Positions 23,717 through 35,503 of a stretch of 64,000 nucleotides of DNA are shown here, one piece after another. The DNA comes from Chamaecrista fasciculata (taxonomy: Eukaryota > Streptophyta > Magnoliopsida > Fabales > Fabaceae), in assembly GCA_003254925.1 (NCBI GenBank), contig QANZ01046111.1, positions 113,646 to 177,645 of the forward strand, written 5' to 3'. The notes beneath the pieces were generated by a model, which saw only the letters and a program-made list of their open reading frames with translations, had not been told where the DNA came from and made no database searches. Positions within the stretch are counted from its first letter, which is position 1. Each line of letters opens with the position of its first letter. The position numbers and the translations under genes were made by a program.

Positions 23717-25866
23717 TCAATTGTTTATGAAAAATCTAGCTGCTTTCCTATCTGCAAACTCTTTCTCAAGTTTGCTAATTGTGTCTTCAAGATATGACAT
23801 TAGACTTTGTTTCTCTTTCTCACCCAGCTTCTCATTTCCCAAGAATCTTCGCATCTTCGATTCTTTCATGGCACCTTCACTCTTCAAATCCTTAGGCATT
23901 GAAGATGATGCATTTCCACACAGTCCCTTCTTGTCATTGCCATTAGAACCCTCATCTTGTGCCATGGATATTAAGTCAACTTGTTCTTCAACTTTTTGTT
24001 TTGGTCTTTCTTGTGATTTCTCAAGGCCCCCTTTTGATAATCTCTTGCTTGAAAAACTCATATCACAAGCTTTTTCTCCGGCCATTTTCCTTTTCAAGTA
24101 GGCTCGATACTCTGAAACTGATTTCCCTGGTTTTTTCTGTAATTCATATAGATATGGGATTAAAACATCCATATAGATATGACACAAATTCGAACAAAAT
24201 GATTTTGTTTGGCTTTGTTTCATGTAAAATAATGCAAAAAGAAAAGAAAACTAATTACAGAGAAATTCAAATGAATCAATGAAAGAGTATATGATTTTCT
24301 TTTTAAGATAGCCTATTTGGTGCATACCTTGTGGTTTTTTTGGCCTGAGCATACCTTGTGTTTGACAAAATGCCTAGCCTTCTTTTGTTTAGAATTCTCG
24401 TGTCCCTCCTTTCCTTCTAAACCCTTTCTGGGTCTCTGTGTAAGCTCTCTGTGTTCTTCTTTATGAACCAAAGCTGATTGTTTCCACCATCTCAAGTATC
24501 TCTCAGAAACATCTGCTTCAAATAGCCTTGATGGAACATACAAATCAAAATTGCTGATATTCATATTATAATGCGTCCAAGCAATGCTTGGTGTCTCATC
24601 AAAACGTTTTACCTCACATGGAATACCTTGATCCATTCCAAACTGCATAGAAACTCTATTTGGTAGATACTGTTGTATAGTGTCAAGCCCAACCAGCTCA
24701 GAAACCCTCAAGCACCTAGCAAATGACATGAAATCTTCATCAAACCCAGGACCATCAGGTAAAAGAATTTCATTTTCTGTGTAAAACTTGGGAATTTCCC
24801 AGTTTCTAATGGCATGATTACAATAAGGCCTCCATTGAAAAACCTCTCCAGAAGAATCTAAAGCTTCCCTGACATTTTCAATCTTTTTCCAGCTTTGCAA
24901 ATTGCCCCATCTAGCCAATCTTGGCTCTCCAATTTTAAGCAAATTGGGTTGTGGCCTTAATCCTGGAAATCTCTCCCATACCCATGTTTGAACAAGATGA
25001 AAAGGTGACTTGATAGTGAGATTCAGATCAGAAACTTCATTTTCACTCTCATTACTAGACAAAGCAAAAACTTTTGCTTTCAAAATGCTGAGATCCCTGT
25101 AAATACCAGCAAGAACTGCTGGAGCAAGAGCAATTTTAGACCCTCTTGACAGTTTAATTGCAAGAGGGAAAACTTGATGATGAACAGTTTCATTGTATGG
25201 AAAAACAAAGGCTGAAAGCCAATATGATAAGAAAGCTTCATGCTCTATCTCACTTCCAGAATTCATAAATCTCTTCATCCATACAGATAAAGCTGGCTTT
25301 CTGGATGCGGTATTGTAAAATTCTAATCTAGCCTTTCTTAATTTTTCTTCTATATCTAGAAATTCTTCTTGTTCTTCAGATTTGAGAACAGAATCCCCCA
25401 AGACAGAGAAACCCCCCAAAATCATCATGTCCTCTAATGTTATTGTTGCTTCACCCCAAGGAAAGATGAAACTTTGGGTTTTAGAACACCATTTTTCTGC
25501 AATTCCAAGCACTAAATCGTAGTTGCCTCTTCTGATTTCGCAAGTGGAACCCAAGATTGCTTCATGGATGCCAGCATTTTTCCATGTAGATAGGTGAGTG
25601 TTGATCATGAGATTGACCCAAGATTTCCAACCAGCTAGTGATTTGAATCTCCACCCGGGAAATGATAGCTTGAAGCGAAAATTGTGGGGATCATTAGAAG
25701 AAGAAGAGAAAGAAGGAAGGTTGTTATGGTGGGAGTGTTCATCAATGGAGGAAAAAACACAAGGAGGAAGAAAATGGGCTGTTCTGTAAGTGGGGTTTCC
25801 ACCATTATTTGGTGAAACCATGTACTCTTTTCTCACTCTCACAAGGGTGTCTGACGAATCCTCCAT
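23717..25866 (-). CDS. Plant mobile domain protein, copy 1
   Basis: Two exons (25866-24328 and 24136-23717) give about 652 residues. The protein contains the plant mobile domain (PMD, aminotransferase-like family): FPWGEATITLEDMMILGGFS, AFLSYWLSAFVFP, LASIYRDL-type and VWERFPGL motifs, and HYNMNISNFDLYVPSR. A Lys/Glu-rich C-terminal exon ends in a predicted coiled coil (SKLEKEFADRKAARF). The chosen ATG is the one conserved with copy 2, although the frame is open further upstream to 26055. Two donors 27 bases apart (after HFVKHK and after KNHK) would both keep frame, so alternative splicing is possible. PMDs are host genes related to proteins carried by transposons. Some, such as MAIN and MAIL1, are needed for genome stability and silencing. 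The role of this subgroup is unknown to me. Confidence 0.82.
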
Positions 25867-25979
25867 TGGTGAAGGTGAAGATGAAAATGAAAGTGAAGGT
25901 GAAGGTGAAGATGAAGGGTTTTTCTTCGATAGAGATTTTAGAGAGTGGTTTTGGGAGAATGAAAATTGCATGTAATTAA

Positions 25980-26776
25980 AGCAACTTGCTTTTGAAGGTA
26001 ATTGCATATAATTTTCTTTTTTTAGGCAAAGAGATTCTACATCAATAAACTTCATATTAATTTGTAAAGTTTATTTATTATCATTTTCGTTATTAAAATT
26101 TTATATTTTAGTTAAATTTATCATATAAAAAATTAACAACAACTCATCTAATTTTTAATCTAAGTCTATATGTATTTTTTTTTCAATAATTTTACATTAA
26201 ATGTCATAAATTATATAAAGTTTGCTTTTAATTCATTAGATAAAAGTAATATAAAGAATACACTTGATCAAAATATAAAATTTTATGAATAAAATTGTAA
26301 TGAATAATTTTTTGGATGAAATTAAAAAAAATTAATATAAAATTTTATAAAAGAAAACTTTTTTATATATGAATATTGATAATATAAGTTATTTACACAA
26401 AAACTTTAATGTATAGTATCTTTTTTTTAACCTTACAATAAAAATATAAAAAAATGTATATGAAGTCTATTTTTATTTTCTACCTTTGGGATCGTTTGTG
26501 TTGAGGTTGAAGAAGACTGATTTTTTAGCAAAGCTGTGTTTTGATAGGAGAAAAATAAATTTAGAAGTGAAGAAATAAAGATGAAAAAAGAAGTGAGAGA
26601 AGGTGGAAAAAAAGGAGACCTTACACTTAATAGAGTCATCATGGGTATATAAAAAATAGAGTCATCATAACTCATAAGGCTGTTCAATTAACAAGCATTT
26701 AATGAAATACTGGAAGGATAATTTATAGGAAAACACTCAATTGAACAAGCCACTTTTATCATCGGATCACTATATA
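25980..26776. repeat. Upstream arm of the PMD duplication
   Basis: AT-rich flank upstream of PMD copy 1. The stretch 26275-26600 aligns with 27957-28282, and the stretch 26636-26720 ('gagtcatcataactcataagg', 'caagcatttaatgaa') aligns with 34643-34720. The second copy has therefore been opened by insertions between 28282 and 34642. It explains the short look-alike open frames at 26433-26687 and 28069-28269, which are not genes. Confidence 0.7.
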
Positions 26777-26889
26777 AGTATATATAAATTAATAGGGTGA
26801 TTTGGGTTTATTTTTTAAATGAAATGTAGAGAGAAAAAGAGACTAATAACATGCTATCTTATTGCTTTGCAAAATTGTTCTAATTTTTT

Positions 26890-27956
26890 TTATTAAATAA
26901 AAACGATAAACAAAACTGCCACGTCAGCACCGGTTAAGTTTTGACCTTTCTTCACAAGAAAAAAATTAAAAAAAAAAAAAAAGCAAAATTTATTCTCTTT
27001 CTTCCTTCTTTTTCATCTTTGTTGCCACCCTACCCCTTTCCTTCTTTATTCTTTGCCGATGGGTCCAACCAAAAAATCCAAACCTCCCAAATCCAAATCT
27101 ATCCCTTTCGATCTTCCCTCCTGCACCAACACTACCACCAATGCGAGACCATAACTATGTCATCTTTGGCGCCTCGCTGGAGCTCGTTGCTGGTGGAGGA
27201 TCGTCGTCGTCGTCGTCTCCAATGTTGATTTGTTGCAATTTTGTTGTCATCATCTCCAATGTTCGATTAATCAACCATGATTTTGTCGTTGATTTGTTGC
27301 GATTTGCGAATGAATGAGATTTCTGAGAGAGTGGTTTTGGATTTACCAAATGGATATGAAGGATTATGATCAAATGAGATTTGTGGATTTACCAAATGAG
27401 ATTTGCGATCTGCTCTTTGTTTTCAAAATTTGGATGATGATCAAATTGATGAACGATTTTTTTTTTTTTAATTTTTTTTTTCATTTTTTGAGAAAAAGAA
27501 GATGATGATGATAATAATGCTGAAGAATCTTAGGGTTCAAATTAGTGTGTGTGTGGTTTAGGGTTTAGGGTTTTAGAGTTTAGAGTTTAGGGTTTATTCT
27601 GATTTAATAAAATAAAAGGCAAGGACCAAAACGTGCGTTTTGGCCAGGGACTGAAATGCTAGAGATTGGCTTTTTTTTTATTCTTATGCTGATTTGGCTA
27701 AATTTTCTTATGTGGCACCCTTTTTTTTTGCTTAACAGTGTTGACGTGGCAGTTATAACGTGCCACATCTGCACTTAACGGTCTAACTAAGCCCAGCAAC
27801 GTGACACATCAGCTTTTTTGGCATGGCTGGGTGACGGAAGGACCATTTTGCAGCATGTTAGCATAATTCAGGGACCGAGTTGTACAATTTCGTAAATCTA
27901 AGGACCAAATTGCCAGCGCCTGTAAAATTTAGGGACCAAAATACTAGTTTACTCTA
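26890..27956. mobile_element. Non-autonomous Mutator-like fragment
   Basis: The right end (27600-27956) has 'agggaccgagttg', 'aggaccaaattg' and 'gacgtggcag' phrases like the end of the larger MULE at 33960-34230. The left part has an inverted 'ctgccacgtcag' near 26920. The abrupt resumption of the duplicated flank at 27957 fixes the right edge. The interior contains a telomere-like 'ggtttagggtttaggg' patch and a GTC-rich coding-like patch but no intact frame. The left terminus and target duplication are not clear. Confidence 0.5.
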
Positions 27957-28282
27957 TAAAATTTTATAAATGAAATTGTAATAAATAAATTTTTTAAATA
28001 AAATTAAAAATTAATATAAAATTTGATAAAAGAAACTTTTTTTATATATGAATGTTGATATAAATTATTTACACAAATTTTAACGTGTCGTATCTTTTTT
28101 TAATCTTACCATAAAAATATAAAAAAAAATGTATATAAAGTCTATTTTTATTTTCTACCTTTGGGGTCGTTTGTGTTGAGGTTGAAGAAAGCTGATTTAT
28201 TTTAGCGAAACTATGTTTTGATAGGGGAAAAATAAATTTAGAAGTGAAGAAATAAAGATGAAAAATCAAGTGAGAGAAAGTG

Positions 28283-28736
28283 NNNNNNNNNNNNNNNNNN
28301 NNNNNNNNNNNNNNNNNNNNNNNNNNNNNNNNNNNNNNNNNNNNNNNNNNNNNNNNNNNNNNNNNNNNNNNNNNNNNNNNNNNNNNNNNNNNNNNNNNNN
28401 NNNNNNNNNNNNNNNNNNNNNNNNNNNNNNNNNNNNNNNNNNNNNNNNNNNNNNNNNNNNNNNNNNNNNNNNNNNNNNNNNNNNNNNNNNNNNNNNNNNN
28501 NNNNNNNNNNNNNNNNNNNNNNNNNNNNNNNNNNNNNNNNNNNNNNNNNNNNNNNNNNNNNNNNNNNNNNNNNNNNNNNNNNNNNNNNNNNNNNNNNNNN
28601 NNNNNNNNNNNNNNNNNNNNNNNNNNNNNNNNNNNNNNNNNNNNNNNNNNNNNNNNNNNNNNNNNNNNNNNNNNNNNNNNNNNNNNNNNNNNNNNNNNNN
28701 NNNNNNNNNNNNNNNNNNNNNNNNNNNNNNNNNNNN
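28283..28736. other. Assembly gap (N run)
   Basis: 454 undetermined bases, followed directly by a (TG)n tract. From the context, the gap should hold the left end of the LTR fragment and of the MULE described here, plus the upstream exon or exons of the GRF-finger gene. Confidence 0.95.
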
Positions 28737-29119
28737 TGTGTGTGTGTGTGTGAATGTTGTCTTATTTTATGTTTTCATATAGAAAACAAGAGTATTCTTG
28801 TCATGAAGAACTAGAAAAACCTCTCTTTTTTTATGTTTTCCAGTATATTCTCAATAGAACCATGTTGACATATGAGTTTCAAGCCAATCTTCCCCCCAAT
28901 CCCTGCAACACATGATCATGTGGTAGTCATAAATCTGACTCTGGACCCGAGAAATAGAATCCACAAAAAAAGACCATGTTCTATCATGATGTTTATGTAT
29001 ATAACTCACTACCTGAATTCTTTGATTGAGAATAAAACTACATTTTTTTCTAGTTGATGTTGAATGTATAGATGGTTGTGAGCTAATTGTATCTTATATT
29101 TTTTGTTATCACATTGCAG

Positions 29120-29421
29120 GACAAGCATTTTAGTTGTGGATATTTTGAATGGGTTGATAAAGATGAGGACGAGAACAATGAAGATTAAATGGTATCAAAC
29201 TATGATAAGAAGACTTTGGAGTTAAAGAGGAAAGTGAATATATATAGCGAAGATGGAGATGAGAACAAAGAGGATGAAGTGCTAACAATTTATGATAAGA
29301 AGACTTTGAAGTTGAAGAGGAAAGTGAAGATGTATAAGATGCAAAATAGTAGACTTAAATTTACTTGTATGGTCTTGGTTGTTACACTTGCAAGTGTTAT
29401 TTATTTTGCATTGGGCTAGTA
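29120..29421 (+). pseudogene. GRF zinc-finger protein gene carried by the MULE (partial)
   Basis: After the acceptor attgcag, the frame reads DKHFSCGYFEWVDKDEDE, the C-terminal half of a GRF-type zinc finger. It stops at 29186-29188 (TAA). An ATG follows at once in the same frame, and the reading continues through two copies of YDKKTL-LKRKVK (29200-29238 and 29291-29329) to a C-terminal hydrophobic helix (CMVLVVTLASVIYF). Small plant proteins with a GRF finger, a short coiled coil and a C-terminal membrane helix often travel with MULEs. The one stop codon separating the two halves suggests decay. The first half of the finger would lie in the gap. Confidence 0.6.
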
Positions 29422-30658
29422 ATATGTTAAAGTATGTTTTGTAATTTGAACTACCAAGTTGTTGGTATAGGCAGACTATTTAGCCATTAAGCTTGGGTCC
29501 TCTGGTTATTGTAATTGTGTTTGGACGAATCTTATTACCTCTTTTAGATGGATATAGTAATTGAGTAATAGATGGAATTGTTGCTGGAAAATGTTCAATT
29601 TGTTGCTAGAATTATCATATTTTACATGGCTTATTAGGAAGTAGGTTAAAACATCAGCAAGTGGAATATATCTATATGCAAATAAAGCTTGCTTGTATAA
29701 ACTATCCAAAAAAAACATCTACTCTGAACATTATAAATCATGATATGAATCTTTTCTTTTTAAAACTTATATATAGCAAATATGATGAATCCATGTTCTA
29801 CCGAAGTGCAAGGTATGATTATTGGGTATAAATGCACTAGTTACCTTCTCAAGAAATCATTTGATTACCAATAAAACTATGCTAATTAAATACTCTTCAA
29901 AGTATTCTGTCATCCATTTGATGAAACTCATTTAATCTCTTTCCATCATTTCAGAATCTGAATCTGCCAAAGCATCAAGACAACAGTAATATTGAATCTG
30001 TCAATTTAAATCCGAATCTGTCAATTCCATAAACATATCAAAATTACATAATATTGAACCTTAAATCCATCAAAAATACATAATACCATAAATTTTTCCA
30101 CACTTTCCATACACAAATCCAAGTTACACACTTTTGACACCTTAAATCCATCCAAAATACATAACACTATCTGAAATACATAACTTCAGTCAAAATACAT
30201 AAATTCAACCATACATAGATGGTGAACCAGTAAAACCAAAAATCCACAGCCATAATATAGATTCCACATTAATTAGCTTCACTTTTTGGTAGTTGCATAT
30301 TGGTTTCTGGTGACAATTGGTATCATCTTCCCCAACCTTGATCTAGTTGCATATGATGCAGCTTGTATAGTTTCACTTGTTAAAGCCAACTACAACTAAT
30401 ACACTTAGAATAAAGAAGGCAAGCTGTAATCCACACAGTAAAGAACAAACTAAATCCCACAAAAATCAGACAAGCATAATCCACACAGTAAGTGTTTGTC
30501 ATTGAGAATGCTCACCATTTGGTTGACAATGAGAGCTTCAAATTGTGAAGGACTCTCTTGTGAATGAGTAGGTGGTGTCAAAGTTATATTAGGAGCCTGA
30601 AAAATGACCATGTGGGATTAGAGATTCTAATTGAAAACTAGAAAATAAATAAATCAAA

Positions 30659-33063
30659 TTAGTTGTGTAAGAATGGGTGAACCTCAACACTAGGAGTAGA
30701 TGGAGTGCGTGCCTTCTTACTTGGTACACCCTTACAAGTCCTAGCATTATGTCCAGCATCTCCACACTTTGAGCAGATGATGTCCTTATATTGTCTCTTG
30801 GTCTTATAAGGATTGGCTGGAACATCGTTGTCCTTTCTACGCCGCTGCTTAGGGCGTCCTACTGGCCGTTTGAAGGGTGGTGGTAGAATCACTGGATGAC
30901 CTGTCTTCTCCCAATATTTTTGTCCAGCTACTGGTAGGATATAAGGATCGTATGTGTCCTTCCATTTTTTAACAGAAAAGTATGGATGCACAAAGTCTTC
31001 AGCTTTCCAATGGTTGTGTGCAATACAAGCCAGTGCATGCTCACATGGGATGCCAGATAATTCCCATTGCTTGCATGAGCAAAAACTTGCTCCTAGGTCA
31101 ACCACAACCTTATGCGGCCTACATTCTACCTCAAACTTAAATTGACCTAAGTCACCAACCCAACGGGGTGTCCAATTGTTACTTTCCTTTCTAGCAACCT
31201 CCAATCGACTTTGGGCTTTTGGAGTGATTGGGCCAGGATATGATTGGGCCTTCTCCCTCTCTTTGTTCATCTTCCCGACAATGTATAATCTCAACTCTTC
31301 TGCCATTGTAATTATCGGTTTGGCTCTCATCTTCACTAATTTGGAATTTAATTGTTCACAATAGTTGTTAAGGAGAACATCATTCTTGGGGAAGGAACTA
31401 AAGCCAGCTTTTGACCAATGTGATGGAGGGAACTTGTTGAGGTATGCCCATGCCTTATCATTCTTCTGCTTCAACATCTCCATAATTTCATTGAACATTG
31501 GCATGGTAGTTGATCTTGCAGCAGCCCAATAAGCCATTCAACTCCTTATTTTTAAATTGCTTATAAAAATTGACCCATAAATGATGCACAAAAAACCTAT
31601 GGTGCACCCCAGACATCAGTTCTTGAATTGCAGGTAACAGTCCCTGAAAATTCAACAAATTAATTTGTAATAATCAAGATTAGAAATAAAAAAGAGAAGT
31701 TCTTTTATTGAGTTTTTAAAAACAGTATGTAGTTCTGTAAGTATAGAAATAAAAAAGAGAAGAGAAGCAAATATATAATAACTTAGTATCAAATATTGAG
31801 TAGTTCTCAAAGCATAGCAATGTAAACATGTAATTAGCTAACACTATCTCAATTTAGTACACCATAACAATAACTTAAGAAACAGTAAAATGTAGTGTAA
31901 AATGTACAATAAAACAGTAAGATGTAGTGTAAAATGTATTACCTTTTGTTGGTCAGACACAAAATTCCAGCCATGCTCCCTATAGGCACCCAAGTCCTCA
32001 AGTAGCTTGGTTAGAAACCACATCCAAGTGTCCTTTGTCTCTGAATCCACAAATGCATATGCAATTACAAAATATGCATTATTTCCATCTTGGCCTACAG
32101 CTGTGAGCAACTGACCACCATAATACCCTTTTTAAAAGCACCCATCTAGACCAATAAGTGGTCTACAACCATTCTTAAATCCTCTCTTGCAAGCTTCTAA
32201 GCAAATGTATAGACGATCAAATACACCTGGAGCTCCTGGATTATCTGGATTATTAAACTTAACAGACAATTCTACAGTTGAACCTTCATTCCTATTCTTT
32301 AGTTCCTCACAATAATCTGCCAACAGTTTATATTGATCCTTTTCAGTCCCTTCTACAATTGTTCTTGCAAGTTTCATTGCCCTAAACACTTGACTTTCAC
32401 CAACATGAACCCCTCTTTTTTCTTTCAAAAAGTCAAATGCATCACTCCATGTCATACCTCGATGTGTTCTCAGCTCAGGCACCAATTGCTTTGCTACCCA
32501 CTTTCTATTAGCATTTTTAATCCAAAACTCTCTTGAACAAGTGTGTTAATCTGAAAGCAACCAGTTTTACCGTTCCAAGCACAATATATCTCCCATGGAC
32601 ATGTATCTACAGTACATTTTGCTCTGCATCTAACCTTATCATTCTTTATAAAGTTAAATTGACGACCCAAGTGGATACTAAAATCCTTGAGTGCTTCCTT
32701 GAAAACTTGAAGCGAAGGAAATCTCATTCCTAATTGTAGAACCACATCACCATACTCCGCATTCTCATTGAACTCCACATTTTGGTCCCATGAATCATCA
32801 TCTTCATCTTCAGAGACAGGATATCTATCCAACTTCTCAGACTCATAGCCAGTGTTGTCTCCATTGCCTTCATAATCGCTATGTAATGAAGACACTAATG
32901 GAAGCTCCCAAGCAAGTAATGATTCACTTCCATCCTCATCTTCTCCACTGTTAGAGTCATCATCCTCATTGAAATCCTCATTTTCAACTTGTACTTCAGT
33001 TTCATTTTCAACTAGTACTTCAGTTACCTTGTCTTTACCACGTGACGTTTTCTTGGGAGCCAT
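30659..33063 (-). pseudogene. Broken MULE transposase
   Basis: The N-terminus opens MAPKKTSRGKDK with a long acidic stretch. Then come the MuDR N-domain (LGMRFPSLQVFKEALKDFSI), LIGLDGCF and YYGGQLLTAVGQDGN of the MULE transposase core, a SWIM zinc finger (CSCKQWELSGIPCEHALAC) and a zinc knuckle (CSKCGDAGHNARTCKG). Disruptions seen: a frameshift near 32512-32525, an in-frame TAA at 32132-32134 inside the DGCF-KG motif, and another frameshift near 31530. A normal intron is visible at about 31646-31942. These breaks mean no full transposase is made. The element could have moved only with help from an intact relative. Confidence 0.88.
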
Positions 33064-34230
33064 AAGTTATACACAAGCTGTGACCACAATTTAAAATAAA
33101 AGTTTAATAAACATAATAATACTACATTGACAAAATATAAGATATGCACATACCAAAAACAATTTAATAAACATATTAACTGGATATGCCCATAACAGAT
33201 TAACAATAAAACTTTGACAAACTTTAATTACCATAACAATACCACAATTTAAAATAAAACTTTAATAAAATACAAGTACAAGAATAATGAGCAAACAGTT
33301 CTTCCACTTTAATATCTTTCACTTTAACCTTATATGGATTAAATGAAATCACCAACCACAATAAAATACAAATGGGAAATCACCAACAACTTTATAAATG
33401 TACAAAAGGGACCACAATGCTCCATCTAATATAAAGAAATGCACATCAACTATGCAGTCAAACTCCAACTATAATAAAAAATGGCAAAAATGCACAAATG
33501 GGACCACAATGTTCCATTTCAAATGAAAACAATGACCCACCACAATAAAATACACAAGAAAAGCACATCAATAACAGAAACACATCACATAAACACGTGT
33601 GGTCCCTTTCTCCTTTCTTATTTTAACATGACAGTGTCAGGAATCTACAAATTCCACTCACAAATGACAAAGAAAATCGAATCTTAAGCATTTCTAGAAG
33701 CAAAATCAACTTCTATGTACAGATTCCACTCACAAAAGACAAACAAAATGGAATCTTAACAACTATCAAGATGAAAGAAAACTTGAACGCACCAGCAGAC
33801 GCAAAATCAAACTTTCAAGAGGATGAAGACAGATTTGAACGACCAACAAATGCGAAATCGGCCTTGACGAAACCCTAGCACAACTCAGCGTTGACGAAAC
33901 CCTAGCGCAATGCGAAATCAGTGAAGAATTATGTCGTTTGGCCATGGCTGCTATGTAATGTTTAATTTATCTAAGCATCGAACCCTAATGTTACTTGGCC
34001 GCCAACTCAATACCTCCGTGTCAGCCATATGAGCACTTAACTGACCACATGTATATTTAACGTGCCAGATCAGCTATCCGTTTGGCCTTTATAACCCTTA
34101 CATACGAAAGGACTGGATTGTATAAACGGCAGAATCATTCAGGGACTAAACGTGACATTTCCATCATTCAGGGACTGAGTTGCCAGTACGTGTATCTTTC
34201 AGGGACTGAGTTGCATGTTTAGTCAAAAAA

Positions 34231-34642
34231 TTTGTATTTGACTTTGTATCTTTCTCTTTATTCTCTTCTTCTTGAGAGGAGTGTGAGGTATATTATTACT
34301 TGTCTCTTCATTCTCTTGTTCTAGAGTAGTGTGAGGTTCATTTAATATTTGCCTCTTTATTCTTGTGTTGTAGAGTGGTGTGATGTGTGTTTAAATACTA
34401 ACTTTGAAGAATCTGCGTGTATTCGAGACATGAGTTAAGAGAATATTGTGTGATGTAAAAAATTTCATATAGTATGTTTCTCTAGTTGTCTCCGAACAGC
34501 GGTCGTAGTTTTTTCCTGGTTTAGGGTTTTCACTTTAATTTCTCTTGTGTTGTAATTGAGTTTTTTCATCTTATTTTTCTAGTTATTCTCAACAGGAGAA
34601 AAAATTATTTTATTTTTATTAGTATTATTATTTTTCCCAACA
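34231..34642 (+). mobile_element. LTR fragment, right part
   Basis: The stretch has short tandem repeats with 'tcttcattctcttgttctagagtagtgtgaggt' in several versions (split here by variation) and ends in CCCAACA, a classic LTR 3' terminus. Immediately after it, at 34643, the duplicated PMD flank resumes. The left part is missing beyond the MULE and the gap, so it is unclear whether this was a solo LTR. Confidence 0.45.
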
Positions 34643-34789
34643 CTAGAGCCATCATAACTAATAAGACTATTCAATTAATAAGCATTTAATGAATATTGGA
34701 AGAAACAATGAGTATTTGAGCCTTTATCCTCATCATATATAGTAGAGTTTGGAATAAAAAGATTATAATTAAAAATATTAGCATAATAG

Positions 34790-35290
34790 GCCGTAGAGGA
34801 AGTAACGATCTTGATTACCGTAGTCGGCGAGACTTTAGCGTGTTTCTTGATTGTCGTTGTTAGTGAGGCTTTAGCGTACTTCTTGATTGTCGTCGTCGGC
34901 GAGGCTTTAGCATGCTTCCATACTTTTTTATTTCGTAGCTTCCAAATACCATATGAGAATAGTTAGCTAGGTCTCATAATAAATGCATTGTTTATTTTTC
35001 CTTTAAGACTAAGGTTTTTATTAAATTTAGTTCAAATTTATAATTTAAAATAAAATAAAAATAAATAATGTCATTAAAAAATATAGGTGCCCTACCTTCC
35101 TATAAGTTCGATTCAACTTTTCTTTAAAAAAGAAATAAGATTTTTTTCATCTTCACTCTAAAATTATTTAGATTTTTTTTTGTAGATATACTAATTGAAA
35201 GATGACAGGTGATTATAAGACAACATATGATTTTTTTCAAAAAAAATCTATCATAATTCCTTACCAAAAAAAAAATGATCATGTACACAC
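34790..35290. repeat. Direct repeat flanking PMD copy 2, downstream side
   Basis: Aligns with 37905-38460 in the same orientation. Both start with a 36-base minisatellite (three or so units with 'cttcttgattg', 'gtcggcgaggctttaa') followed by 'aaatgcattgtttatttttc' and an AT-rich tail. The two copies bracket PMD copy 2 and mark a tandem duplication. Confidence 0.8.
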
Positions 35291-35503
35291 GATGAACAGA
35301 ATAGGCACCTCCATGAAGAGGCTTCATTTTTGTCAAGTGAGCATACATAGGGCAAAAATTATATATTGACCCCAATATTTTCAGAAAATTACAAACAGGT
35401 CTCTGCATACACATTATCTAGGGACTAAAATGAAAACTATAAAAAAAGTTGGAACTATTTTATAATTCTATCTTCTATCCTATATTTTTCAAAAATTATG
35501 TTT

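Larger units (their letters stand above)
28737..34230 (-). mobile_element. Degraded autonomous-type Mutator-like element
   Basis: Contains a minus-strand MuDR/MULE transposase relic (30659-33063) and a plus-strand GRF zinc-finger gene (about 29120-29421). The right end carries repeated 'cagggactgagttg' phrases at 34140-34215, the same end family as 27840-27956. The left end is lost in the assembly gap, so terminal repeats and the target duplication cannot be checked. It interrupts an LTR fragment ending at 34642. Confidence 0.7.

Noticed and set aside
28258..28782. Frames across the N run
   Set aside because: They consist almost wholly of undetermined bases.
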